This document shows, in pieces, positions 1 to 13,121 of a stretch of 64,000 nt of DNA (the first letter of the stretch is position 1; every line of letters begins with the position of its first letter). The notes below the pieces were generated by a model. That model was not told where the DNA came from, made no database searches, and was given only the letters and a program-made list of their open reading frames with translations. A program made the translations under genes and the position numbers. Source of the stretch: Scylla paramamosain (taxonomy: Eukaryota; Arthropoda; Malacostraca; Decapoda; Portunidae); NCBI RefSeq assembly GCF_035594125.1, contig NC_087186.1, forward strand, positions 1,648,228 to 1,712,227, written 5' to 3'.

Positions 1-775
1 TGGTGATGAACATTGAAGTCTCCAAGAATAGAGATCTTTGCAAAAGGGAAGAGAGTCAGAATGTGCTCCACTTTGGAAGTTAAGTAGTCAAAGAATTTTT
101 TATAGTCAAAGGAGTTAGGTGAAAGGTATACAGCACAGATAAATTTAGTTTGAGAGTGACTATGTAGTCGTAGCCAGATGGTGTAAAACTCGGAAGATTC
201 AAGAGCGTGGGCACGAGAGCAGATTAAGTCATTGCGCACATAAACGCAGCATCCAGCTTTGGATCGAAAATGAGGATAGAGAAAGTAGGAGGGAACAGAA
301 AAGGGGCTACTGTCAGTTGCCTCAGACACCTGAGTTTCAGTGAGGAAAAGAAGATGAGGTTTAGAAGAGGAGAGGTGGTGTTCTACAGATTGAAAATTAG
401 ATCTTAGACCGCGAATGTTGCAGAAGTTAATGAAGAAAAAGTTGAGAGGGGGTGTCAAGACAATTATAGTCGTCGACAGAAAGGCAGTCCGACCTGGGGA
501 CATTTATGATCCCCTCCCCAGATGGGGACTCCGAGGCTGGTGTAGGAGTCGCCATGATGATTTTAAGAGAAGGGTGTGTGTGTTATTAGGTGCTTGTTGT
601 TTTGTGTGGAAGAAGAGAGTTGTCTTTAGAGGGCAGGCTGTGACTGCCCCCTTGTGTTGTGAGACACAAAGGGAAACGTTCAGTGAGGTCACAGCTGGGT
701 TTAATGATAAGTTCACAGCACCCACTGAACAATGCTTTAGACCTCAATGGGAGTAATTATTGTTTTCGGCGTAAT
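1..775 (-). mobile_element. LINE-A copy 1, 5' portion (5'UTR plus endonuclease start)
   Basis: Read on the minus strand this is the 5' end of a non-LTR retrotransposon that recurs through the window (LINE-A). The 5'UTR lies near 775-560 and contains the conserved word CCAGCTGTGACCTCACT. The endonuclease frame follows, with the typical opening INFCNIRGLRSNFQ near 440-395, a LTET-type motif near 330 and GDFN near the window start. The element runs off the left edge, so its reverse transcriptase is not in view. The clade is uncertain; it looks like the jockey/I group (APE endonuclease plus RT). The frame has no long intact ORF, so the copy is inactive. Confidence 0.8.
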
Positions 776-850
776 TATCGTTTGTTATTCAGTATATTTT
801 TCTATCAATATATAATATATAATATACTAGTTTCTTATTTGAATATAGTT

Positions 851-985
851 TCTTAATTCATTATGGTTCATTATTCAATTATAGGTGATAAAAGCTTCTT
901 AATTATTCAGTGATAGTTCATTATTCAATGGTAGGTGGTAATAGTTTCTTAATTATTCTGTGACAGTTTAATATCAATTAATAAA
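851..985. repeat. AT-rich imperfect tandem repeat, period about 46-50 bp
   Basis: Three imperfect units each begin TCTTAATT at 851, 897 and 947, with internal TTCATTATTCAA in the first two. It lies between LINE-A copy 1 and the poly(A) side of the MADF-BESS gene. Confidence 0.6.
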
Positions 986-1107
986 TGGCCAAGGGACAAA
1001 TAGAAATCAAACACAAATTGAGAAGGGAAAAATACATCTTTATTAATAAAATTAAATATAATTACAGCAGAAAATATATTTAAAATGGAAAAATACATTT
1101 GCTGACA

Positions 1108-2969
1108 CTACTCTGGTGCTCCATCTTCCCGGGGGGTGGCAAGTCTGGGCGTATTGAGGTTCCCAATGGATCTGAAGGAGCTGTTGCCGACATCAGTTAA
1201 ACCACTGAGGTTGATGCTCCCTAGTGTCATATTTAGCACGTCGTGGGCACAGGCCAGGGCTGAAAATACGGGGGTAGAGGCAACTCCTGGGACACTGCTG
1301 GTAGATGGGGTGCTCGTTGACCGTGTCATCAGCGTGTACTGGGGCTGCGTCGACTCCTGGGTTGTCTGGAGGGAGGTGGTGCTGGGTGCCTGCTGGAAGG
1401 TCGGTGTTTGGAGGGGGTACTGCGGCTGCGAGTAGTTCTGGGGCTGGCTGAATGGGTACTGCAGTGGCTGTGAATACTGCCACTGGTGCTGCACAAGAGT
1501 TGCCGCAGGATGAGGAAGATTGTGGAGGAAAGACGTGAAATGCTTCATCACCACCTGATACTGATCCTCGGGGAGTGTCCTCAAACTCTCTGACAGGTAC
1601 GTGATGAAGGGCTCCCTGGGTCCCTGGTCACCTTTGTGCACTAGCTCAGACAGCAGTTCAGTGCTGACTTTCATGTTGTCCCGGATGTCCTTTAGCACGT
1701 CTTCCTCCTCCGTGGCAGTCCTTCTCCTGGTGCCGGCGGCTGGGCGCTTGGGAGTCCTGAACAGCTTGACAGCGCCCCTCTCAAGGTGGGAGAGAAGCTG
1801 GTCCTGGCCTGAATCGGGGTCTAGTGGCAGGCCAGCACCAGCAGCACCTCACCAACAGGTCCATCACCAGCATCCGAGACACCAACATCCGACAGCTGTC
1901 CTAGAGCGTCTGCCTCCACGTCCCGAGCAAGCTGAAAAGGGATGAATTCCTTGAGTTTACAAGAAGGCAAGAAAGATGAAGAAATTATGAAGAATAATTT
2001 GGAAAACATTACTAAGAATTATGACAAACAAATTGGAAAGCATTACTAAAAAGTTTTGAAAAATAACTTGGAAAACCGTACAAATATTTTCGAAAATATT
2101 GCTATAAACAATTATGATCTATTATTTTGAAAACATTACTAACGATTACGAAAAACAACTTTGAAAACATTACTCACCGGTTTTAGTGGCGCTGTGGACC
2201 GGTGCTGTAGCTTTCCCTCGTAGAAGCTGCACTTCTGCAGGACGTACATCTCTCGGTCGGTCAGCTTCTTCGTCGCCTGCCCACTCTTGACCTTGTGCAG
2301 CTTCACGAACCAGGTGTGCATTCCCCTCCACCAGCTCTAGATAGGCTCAATTGTAAGGCCAAACTCCTGCGCCTTCTTCTCCCACAGGCTTCTCTTCTTC
2401 TGGACGTCCTTGAATTGCATGTGCCCCCGGCGCCAGAGGAGCTCATTTTCCCTCAACCATTCAAGAAGTTTGTCATCCTGCTCTGGCGTCAGCTGGAAGT
2501 TCTTCCGGGGTTTCTTGGAGTTGCAACTGTCAAGAAGCTTGCAACTGCCCTTGCCAGTGGCTTGGGAGAGCTGGGAGGGAGGATCGTCAGGGGCGGAGTC
2601 TTCTTCCTGCTGGTCACTAGGCGCCCTGGCTGGAGAAGGCTGGACTTCTGGGCCGTTCATGGCTGAAGGAGGCTCTTCACGGTCGTCGCTGCCTGAAGGA
2701 GACTCGTCTTCGGGAGATTCCCAGGCTGGAGAAGGCTGGTCCCTGGGTGGAGGTGGCTCGTCCCTGGGTGCAAGCTGCATGGCTGCTTGGTCCTGGGGTG
2801 GGGCGGGTTTGTCCTCTGGAACTAGAGTTGCACACTGCTTCTTCATTTTCTTGAGTGGCTTCTGAGTAGGGGCTGGGGTAGGAGCAGCAGTTGACCCAAA
2901 ATCCAAGGGCGTCGCCCTCTTCTTTATGGTGGACTTCTAGGACATCTCGACTGGTTTCTTCTGTGGCAT
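1108..2969 (-). pseudogene. MADF-BESS (Adf1-like) DNA-binding protein gene, two exons, broken
   Basis: Exon 1 runs from an ATG at 2969-2967 to 2178. It encodes a proline/acid-rich N-terminus and then a MADF (Myb/SANT-like) domain, seen in LLEWLRENELLW, KKRSLWEKKAQEFGL and the WWRGMHTWF block. A GTGAGT donor follows at 2177. Exon 2 starts after a pyrimidine tract and CAG at 1931 and ends at 1108 with a BESS-like segment (ITYLSESLRTLPEDQY) and a Gln/Ser/Thr-rich tail. A poly(A) signal AATAAA lies at 1044-1039. MADF-BESS proteins are nuclear DNA-binding factors; related proteins also serve as partners of Harbinger-type transposases. Breaks: in-frame TAG codons at 2939-2937 and 2339-2337, and a frame change between about 1850 and 1821 that separates exon-2 entry from the BESS frame. 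The intron is phase 0 and 246 bp. Decayed gene or transposon passenger is the best reading. Confidence 0.72.
1932..2177 (-). other. Predicted intron of the MADF-BESS gene
   Basis: On the minus strand it begins GTGAGTAATG and ends with a pyrimidine-rich stretch and CAG. It is AT-rich, with repeats of GAAAACATTACT-like words, in contrast to the GC-rich flanking exons. Confidence 0.6.
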
Positions 2970-3059
2970 CTTGAGAGGTTGGGTGAACACCCCCCCCCCA
3001 TCTTTCCAAGTTGGCTGGCGTACTGGTTAGAAACGGAGCGCCCGTCCTGTTTTAACCTC

Positions 3060-3480
3060 CGCAACCCAAACGCCGCACATGCGCAGTGCATCCGCAGTCT
3101 CCGGGATACATCCGCTCTACATCATCCATGCTTCCGCGACGCGTTCGCTAATCTTTCGCTTTGTTTGCAATGCGTCCGCTCTGCTTTCGCAATACATATG
3201 CAAAAAATACGCTATTTTTCCGCATTGTATCCGTCTTATACCAGCAATACTCGCAATACATCCGGCCTGATATAACGGTATTTTTCATCCCCGGACGGCT
3301 TGCGCAATGCTTTCCGCTTTTGTTCGTAATACATCAGCGACACATTCTCAATACATGTGTAATTCATACGGTTCATATCCGCACAGTATTGCGAAAAAAA
3401 GTGCATTTTTGCTGCGGATGCTTGCGGACGGCTGGAACCCAGCAAAATTGGCATCCTCGATTCATTCGTATTTCATCCAT
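3060..3480. repeat. Degenerate tract of GCAATACATCCGC-like words
   Basis: Short related words recur: GATACATCCGCTC, GCAATGCGTCCGCTC, CGCAATACATATGC, CGCATTGTATCCG, CGCAATACATCCGG, GCAATGCTTTCCGC, GTAATACATCAGC and CTCAATACATG. The spacing is irregular. It lies directly upstream of the MADF-BESS start. It could be an old tandem repeat, or a promoter or transposon end; no coding role is seen. Confidence 0.45.
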
Positions 3481-3516
3481 AGTTCTGTGGGACCGTGCTA
3501 TTAGGTTAGGTTAACG

Positions 3517-3561
3517 TCCTAGCTAGGGGGACCCGGTGGGGCGCAGGTCCCCTGGCTAGGA
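3517..3561. repeat. Inverted repeat (hairpin), 16-17 bp arms
   Basis: The left arm TCCTAGCTAGGGGGACC (3517-3533) pairs with GGTCCCCTGGCTAGGA (3546-3561) around a 12-bp loop, with one mismatch and one extra G. TAGGTTAGGTT words flank both sides. Confidence 0.6.
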
Positions 3562-3734
3562 TAGGTTAGGAAAATTCGAAATATTAAATGAAATTTACTT
3601 AGATTTCTGAACGCCCTTATTTAACTTAAATTTTATCCCTCCCCTAAAACCCCCGATTCTCTACAGGGTCCAAAGCTTGTTTGAGGGGGTTAGAGGGGTT
3701 GAAAAGAATGGGGGATCGGACTTATCAAGAAATA

Positions 3735-3888
<154 letters not shown>

Positions 3889-4514
3889 CAAACACATACA
3901 CACACAGATGTGTATGCATGTATGTACGTATATTCTGCCGTTGTTAACGAAGCAAACTTCACTCTTAACTCATGTAAAAGACCCTCCGAAGTACTTTTAT
4001 CTTTCGTCCACTTTGAGAGCACTTCTAGGAGCAAACTCGGGATTTTGAAAGTAATCTTTACTTTGAGAGTAACTTCTAGCTTTCAAAGTGTTTATCAATT
4101 CATACAGGCCCAGACCCTAGCTCACCCAGTAGATGTCAACACAACAGCAATGGTGAGGGCAGCCTGACCAAACGAAAGAGAGAGTGAGGCAGCTCACTAG
4201 TTTCTGCTTAGTGCAAAATGATTTTCAAAATTCTGCTTATCCCTGCAAGCAGCTGTAGGGATGACTGAGTTAGACTAAATGGAACTAGATTTATTAAATT
4301 CCATTTACTCCCTGCAAGTAGCTATGATATGATTTAGTTAAGTTGGGTTGGATTCATGATCGGTTAAATTATATTTACTCTCAGCAAGGGACTATAGGGT
4401 GTCTGGGTGAGGTTATTAAGTTCAATGCAAATTCCAGTCACTTCAACTGTATGGTGATGGGTTGTTAGTTTGAAAAAAAAAATAAATAAATAAAAAAAAA
4501 AAATAAAAAAAAAT

Positions 4515-4619
<105 letters not shown>

Positions 4620-4910
4620 CATTAACTACCTGCAAGGGGCTGAGATGACTGGGTTGGGTTAAGTTGTTGGATTAATTAATTATCTACCAAACGGACACAC
4701 ACACACACTTACCAGAACACAATTTAAAATGGATTTCCGCGTCATGAGCTACAACTGCATTCCACAGTTAGTTTTATTTCATCATGCTTTATTTACATAT
4801 TCTGCCTCCTAATCTCTGGAAGCAGTAATTTTCATGTGTGCCACCAATAACACTGATGACAGTGGGGAATTCTGCAGCTTACATAACGTGTTTGTTTCAT
4901 CTTAATATCC

Positions 4911-4913
<3 letters not shown>

Positions 4914-4999
<86 letters not shown>
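4914..4999. repeat. Microsatellite (GA)n
   Basis: About 86 bp of GA dinucleotides. The inverted copy of the host repeat carries (CT)n at the equivalent site (40582-40648). Confidence 0.97.
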
Positions 5000-5001
<2 letters not shown>

Positions 5002-5340
5002 AATCTGAATCTAAATTTGCCGTGTAGCGCATAAGCCTCAAGGGTTTTGGTTAATGGTTGGCGGTTCGTGCATTCCTCATAAGTCCTATCACATACAGAA
5101 TGTCGCTACGGGCAGACAAAACTCTCTTGATCAAGTGAACATTACTGTACTATCGTAGCACGCATGTCCTTTGCCAAAAAGTGAAGTGTTGGGCTGCAAT
5201 CCTGCTGCCTAAAAGTAATCTTAGACGCATTAGGAGTACCCCTCACCACTCATAGCCGCCAAAAGTCTTTTAGGTCTTAAAAGTGATTATGTATTACTTT
5301 TAAGGAATTTTTAGCAATAAAAGTAAAACTGGTCACTAAA

Positions 5341-6249
5341 GGAACTGTTCAAAATGTTTACGGGCCCTAGTGTATATTAATTTTGCTGTCAGTTTCATAC
5401 CTTTTTTATGGTCTATATTTTTGCACTTTCTCGCCTTGTTATCTGTTTTGGCGCGTATTCTTGTATCTTGCGCTGTCATTGGTTGCAGCCAGAGAAAGCA
5501 ACGCACGTGGCTGAATAGCGGCGTAGCGGGGGCAAGCGGCCAGTCACAGTAGAAACCGCAAGACAGCAGGTAGCAAGTGCCCACAATAAGGATGGCCAAG
5601 ACAGCAAAAGAGCGGCTGGAGCGATGAGGTAGCTGGCAGTATAAAGCACTGGAACAAAGCACAGGATCAGGGTGACCATAGGAAGCACAAATAATTACTA
5701 GAGGCAATGGGCGTCACCGCTAGCACCAATCTGTGTGCTTGGGAGCATAACAAGTCACCGAAGGATTATTCAGGTGCTAAGGAAATAGTAAACACTGCGT
5801 AAAGCGGCTCCAGTATATTGAAAGAATCCACGATACAGAGCATGACTGGCTGGCCGAGGGCACAGGTTGTGACTGAACAGGAACGGGGGAGACGCTAAAA
5901 AAGGCCCGCAAAAAAATTAATGAAGAGAAGTGTAATAAATGATTAAAATAAATGATAAACAATAGTAATAATGATAATAATCATAATAATAATGTTAAAA
6001 GAAAATGAACTTATATTATAAAAGGGGAAGCCATCTTCCTTAAGAGTAAATAAAAACCTTATCTGCTAAGATACATAAAATAACTATTTGTTGATTGTAC
6101 CGTAACCCTACCTTTCTCGAATTATAACGTAACATTTTTTTCATGCACCAAGGATTTTTCGAGAACAGAGCGTATCGAGATTATATGTAAATTTGCGGTG
6201 TTAGAGGAGCATTTATCACGTTTATTTCTAAGCAATTTAACATAAAGTA
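5341..6249. other. No gene seen
   Basis: Short unrelated ORFs only, no recognisable domain. The right part is AT-rich with AATAAT runs. It may include the 5' flank of the hAT relic that starts at 6250. Confidence 0.5.
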
Positions 6250-6361
6250 ATGGCATCCAAGCGAAATAGAACAGCTCCAGTATGGAATTACATGGAACAG
6301 ATATCGTCTGACATTATTGTGTGCTTAGTCTGTAAAGACAAGTTGAAGTACAAGGAAAGTA

Positions 6362-7333
<972 letters not shown>

Positions 7334-8440
7334 TACTTCAAATATGATGAAACATCTCCACGCTAGACATCCCATTGAATATGCGGAGTTAAAGGAGGAT
7401 GCTGATAGTGCAGACATTGCTGCCAAAGTTCCCACAAAATCTACCTCTGCGCAATCGACACTGATCGAGGCCATCATGAGGGTTCAGCCCTATAAAAATT
7501 ATTCAAATAAAGAAAAAAAAAAAACGAACTAGACGATCTGGTCGTCAGGATAATAGTGGAAGCATTACAACAACTATCTGTTGTAGAAGACAAAAGAATT
7601 CAAGAACTTGTAAATGTGCAGAATCCCAGATATGACTTGCCAAGCCGCAGAGAAATAGGTAGGACTCTGTTACCCTCTTTTTATAACAGAGAGGTAGAAA
7701 GAGTCTGTCAAGAGCTGGAGAAAACCAAACATATCTTCCTAACAATAGATATATGGCCGTCACGACAAACAAAAGCATTTATAACAATGACAGCTCACTA
7801 CATAGTAGATACTTAAGTCTGTTGTGCATGCCACAATTCATATGATTAAATCCCATCCAGCAAATAACATTGCAGAGGAATTAAAACTTCTTTGCAACAA
7901 ATGGAAAATATTAGATGAAATTCCCACAGTCGTGACTGACAATGCTGCTTATATGACTGCAGCAAATAAATGTTCATAATTTTTCGTGCTTTGCACATAG
8001 TAAATCCAGTTGTTCAAGACTCCTTTAAATACTAAAGGAAAAATAAAGACAATTGTAAGCTTTTTTTTCATGCAGTTTCTGCAGGTACAAGAGTACCTAA
8101 AACCTCACATCTCTAGATATCCTTAAACATGGTGAGGGAGCACGCCACACTTTTTCCTAAACTAAAATAGATGGCTAATAGATATATGTGTACACCTGCA
8201 TCATCTGTTCCTTCGGAACTACTCTTTTCTAAAGCAGGTGAACTGATATCAAACAAACGAGGCAGTCTCAAGAAAGAAAATATTAACATGATTCTCTTCC
8301 TGAACAACAACTTATAAGGCTGCGAGTGTTTCAAGCATGCCTGACTTATATGTAAAGGAAAACTAAAGTGTGATATTTGTCTGTGAAATGGAATTATTAT
8401 TGTTATCATTATTTAAGATTTTATTTATCTATTTCATTTG

Positions 8441-9180
<740 letters not shown>

Positions 9181-9189
9181 GTGCATCCA

Positions 9190-9460
9190 TTAAGTATCCA
9201 TCCCAGAGCCTCGGTCTATCGGGATCGGCGGGAGTCAGTACTCGGTGATCATCCCCGCCAATATTCTAGATGAATCTCGGAACCGCTACTACCAGTTAAC
9301 CACCAATCAGGGCACAGGCGGTTCCAGGACTCTGGTATTAACCAGCCGCGCCCTACCGATTCCCCCGCGGAACCGGCTCCAGAACCGGTTCCGACGGTTC
9401 CGCCAGCCAAAGGAACCGATTCCTCGAATACTTAATTTATCGGTTCCTGCCCACCACTGA
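9190..9460. repeat. GC-richer segment with GGTTCC/GGAACC words
   Basis: CGGTTCC, GGAACCG and related words recur on both strands, ending CCCACCACTG near 9451-9460. The sequence CAGTGGTGGG on the opposite strand resembles the terminal sequence of many hAT elements, so this may be a non-autonomous hAT end. No matching left end was found. Confidence 0.35.
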
Positions 9461-9776
9461 TATATGGTTTTAGTTTTCTTGCCTGCAAGAACTGGGAGTG
9501 CATTCCCGAATGTCTTTTATATTTATCCTCAAACTAATCCCCGCAAGATGGACATGATGTACTTCACATAATGTTCTTAGCTAATGCATTCGCCAGAAAT
9601 CATGCTGAAGTTAAATTCTACTTTAAGAAATGGAAGGAAAATATATATTACAAGAAACAAGAAAGAAAAAAAAAAAAGCATGGGCTGTAATATAAATGTG
9701 TTCATATCTCTAGATGAAAAAGTAACAAGACATGGTTTACAAGTTATTCCAGTAAGGCTGGATTCACACGGGCCAT

Positions 9777-9804
9777 TTTTTGTGGTCAGTGGCCACCACA
9801 AAAA
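9777..9804. repeat. Perfect 10-bp hairpin
   Basis: TTTTTGTGGT (9777-9786) and ACCACAAAAA (9795-9804) flank an 8-base loop. GGCTGGATTCACACGGGCC just upstream is reminiscent of a MITE end, but no second end was identified. A short (AC)n and poly(A) follow. Confidence 0.55.
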
Positions 9805-9820
9805 TTTGCCGCCACACACA

Positions 9821-9851
<31 letters not shown>

Positions 9852-9889
9852 TCGCCACTAAAAAAAATGGTGAGTAGAAGCACTGTGCA

Positions 9890-10430
9890 TATAATCACCC
9901 AGTGGTGGCCACAAATGAGATCAGTGTCATTAAGGATCTCGTGAAAGTAGCAGCTGTGTGTGCTCTCTTTGTGAAGATGAAGGGTAAAAGACCAGAGAGT
10001 ATTGGATGCACCCCATAGTTAGTAACATACTATTGCGTGGAGCATTCCAGACGTTATTTTTCGGTAAATGTTTACTTTCTTGCCCGTCTCAACTTGGGAG
10101 ACGAAAATATTTTTTTTCTGGTAGATTTCGGTGTCTTGAATGAATCTGCTAACCATTTCCGAAGGAATTCAGCCGTTTTATCTTTTCTTTTCCCTCATAC
10201 TAGGAACTGCTGATTTGCAGTGAAAACGACTAACATAGTAATACAAAACACGCCGAAATCGATCTGAAAAAAAAAAAAAATGAAAATAAATAAATAAATT
10301 CGTCCCCACAGATAACACACCCCAATTCTCCCTTCTCGTAAAATAACGATTTGTGAAAATAACGAGTAATAAATTAATGCAAAACACGCCTAAACCTGCT
10401 TAAATAGTCATCACAGATAATACGTGCCCT
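9890..10430. other. No gene seen
   Basis: Mixed composition with short A-runs and no domain or repeat signature recognised. Confidence 0.45.
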
Positions 10431-10439
10431 TGCTCAGAA

Positions 10440-10600
10440 CCACTCGCTCTACCTAACCAATATCCTCTACCTAACTAAACCTAACCCAATCTAACCTAAT
10501 CTAACCTAACCAAACCTAACCTAAAGAAACTTAACCTAACGCAAGTTAACCAAATCTAACCTAACCTAACCAAACCTAACCAAACCAAACCGAATTAATT
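10440..10600. repeat. Interstitial telomere-like (CCTAA)n, degenerate
   Basis: Dense CCTAA, CCTAAC and CCAAAC words run over about 160 bp. Read on the other strand this is degenerate TTAGG, the common arthropod telomere unit. The tract is imperfect and followed by ordinary sequence, so it is interstitial and not a chromosome end. Confidence 0.75.
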
Positions 10601-10875
10601 CATAAAACACCTTACCTTGCTCGTCGGGCAGCACTCATTTGTGGTCAGCCTCCACTTCGCTGGTGTCGTATCTCCAACTCCTTGTACTTTCGCGAAAAGT
10701 ACCGTCACTATTACACTCTTGGTACCTCACGCTATGTGGGAGAACACCGTGTTCCATTAAGAAAGCTACTGCTGCTTCGTTTTTGTCGTAGAAACGGGAA
10801 ATAACCGAGAAGTTATCAGCGCAGCCACCACACATGGACATCCTAGCTAGACTGATTCAAATTCAAAGGCCAGTT

Positions 10876-12071
10876 CACCTGCCGAAACGATAACTACTGC
10901 CAGTGAGGTATAAAGCCCTGGATCAGGAGATGCTGTGAGCTTATCATTAAACCCAGCTGTGATCTCACAAAGTTTCCCTTTGTGTTTCAAAACACAAGAG
11001 GGCAGTCACAGCCTGTCCTCTAAAGACAACTCTATTCCTTCACTATTCCTTCACACAGAACTACAAGCACCTAATGACACACACATCCTTCACATAAAAT
11101 TCAAAATTATCATGGCGACTTCTCCACCAGCCTCGTCCCCATCTAGAGTCCCCATCTAGGGAGGGGACCACAAATGTCTCCAGGTCGGACTGCTCTTCTG
11201 ATATCGACCCTTAGTGTCTTGACACCCCCCCTTCAAGTTTTTCTTCATTCACAGCAAAGTTTTCACCCTTCACAGCTAGGTTTAATGATAAGTTCACAAC
11301 ATCCCCTGATCCAGTGCTTCAGACCTCACTGAGAGTAATTATCGTGTCGGTAGGTGCCTACTGCCTCCTCCTACTGAACATCTTCAGTCTGTCCTTCTCT
11401 TATAATCTAAACTGAAAGCTTCACATTGCATATCTAGCTAAAACAGCTTCTATGAAGTTAGGTGTTCTGAGACGTCTCTGCCAGTTTTTCTCACCCCCTT
11501 AGCTGTTAACTCTGTAGAAGGGCCTTATCCGTGTATGTATGGAGTATGCTTCACATGTCCAGGGGGGCGGTTCCACTCATACCGCTCTTTTAGACAGAGT
11601 GAAATCAAAAGCTTTTCGTCTCATTAACTCCTCTCCTCTAACTGACTGTCTTCAGCCTCTTTCTCATTATCGCAATGCTGCATTTCTAACTATCTTCTAC
11701 CGCTATTTTCATGGTAACTGCTCTTTTGATCTTGCTAATTGCATGCCTCCCCTCCTCCCGCAACCTCGCTGCGCAAGACTTTCTCTTTCTCTCACCCCTA
11801 TTCTGTCCACCTCTCTAATGCAAGAGTTAACCAGTATTCTCAGTCATTCATCCCTTTCTCTGGTAAACTCTGGAACTCCCTGCCTGCTTCTCTATTTCCA
11901 CTTCCTATGACTTGAATTCCTTCGAGAGGGAGGTTGCAAGACACTTATCCTTCAATTTTTTGACTACCTCTTCGGACCCTGTTCGGGTACTGGCATCTGA
12001 ATGTTTTTTTTTTTTTTATTGGATTTTTTTGCCCTTGGCCGGTGTCTCTCCTACATAAGAAAAAAAAAAAA
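10876..12071 (+). mobile_element. LINE-A copy 2, rearranged (5' part, inverted 5'UTR, 3' part)
   Basis: 10876-11263 matches the LINE-A 5'UTR and leader in forward orientation, including CCAGCTGTGATCTCAC, down to TTTTTCTTCATT. 11268-11356 is the reverse complement of the first ~90 bp of the same 5'UTR. From about 11398 to 12071 the sequence is the C-terminal RT region (MEYASHVQGG, STHTALLDRVKSKAFRLIN), the 3'UTR (TTGCCCTTGGCC) and the poly(A). Endonuclease and most of RT are missing. Frameshifts are present, and it is inactive. Confidence 0.82.
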
Positions 12072-12138
12072 TAACGCGCGTCTCTCTTCTTCGACGAAAC
12101 AAATCCATGGTAGGTTGAAATAAATAATTATTTTATTA

Positions 12139-12139
<1 letters not shown>

Positions 12140-12189
<50 letters not shown>

Positions 12190-12190
12190 C
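12140..12190. repeat. Microsatellite (ATT)n
   Basis: About 50 bp of near-pure ATT, directly 3' of LINE-A copy 2. Confidence 0.95.
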
Positions 12191-12423
12191 ATTATTTTAT
12201 TGGCTCGCGGTGTCTATATTCAAAGGTATCAATGAACGTTAATTATTCCGCACCGGCGCACTGAGGTCACTCACCCTAGCGCCACACACGAACACACTCG
12301 ACCTCACTTGTTGACACTTGATGATCTAATGTGAAACAGAGCGGGTGTGTCGCTCTAGGCAGTTGTCCTCGAAGGACCACGGTGTCGCTCCGGGGCAGAA
12401 CGGATAAAATTAAAAAAACTCGA

Positions 12424-12574
<151 letters not shown>

Positions 12575-12590
12575 GTTTGAAAATAGCTTT

Positions 12591-12617
12591 CTCATCTGAT
12601 AGGCTCTATCAGATGAG
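12591..12617. repeat. Perfect 12-bp hairpin with 3-base loop
   Basis: CTCATCTGATAG (12591-12602) and its exact inverse CTATCAGATGAG (12606-12617) flank GCT. There is no T-run or gene next to it. Confidence 0.8.
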
Positions 12618-13071
12618 AGAGATGTAAGAATTGCCGCTGTTCTACGGGCAAGAAAATTAACAAATACCAAATTACTTTTATTCATTTCTCCCTCGATTTC
12701 ATGTTTTCCAGTTAAATGTTATGTTAAATGTTAACTCCAGTTAAATGACTGACAAATACCACAACTAATATAGCATGATGTTAGGGATTCTTCACGAACA
12801 GCAGTAACAACAAACATTATAGCGTGTGGTAACTTAGGGCAGCAATATGGTAGCACGCATCCTAAACGCTTCAGTACAGTGATCACAGACTATGTAATGA
12901 GGATGATACAAGATATTGACCAGGCCGGATTCTTGGGTACGTTTTATATTCTGACGGTGGTTTTCGCTACATCTTGGGAAATTAGATTTAGAACTTGATG
13001 TTTTGAATATAGGATGATCTTAACGGACGAAAAGAAAGATGATATTGTCCCACTAACAACGTGATGTCGAT
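12618..13071. other. No gene seen
   Basis: Flanking DNA of the gypsy element, without recognised motifs. Confidence 0.45.
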
Positions 13072-13121
13072 AAACTTGTAGTAGATTCAAAATGTTTGGT
13101 CTGTAGTCTCTTCCTTCCCTT

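Noticed and set aside
2410..2865. Plus-strand ORF across the MADF-BESS exon
   Set aside because: Antisense to a proline/acid-rich exon; the minus strand has a recognisable MADF domain, splice donor and poly(A) signal.
9451..9460. CCCACCACTG as the right terminus of the hAT relic at 6.25-8.3 kb
   Set aside because: No matching CAGTGGTGGG left end or 8-bp target duplication was found upstream, so the link is unsupported.
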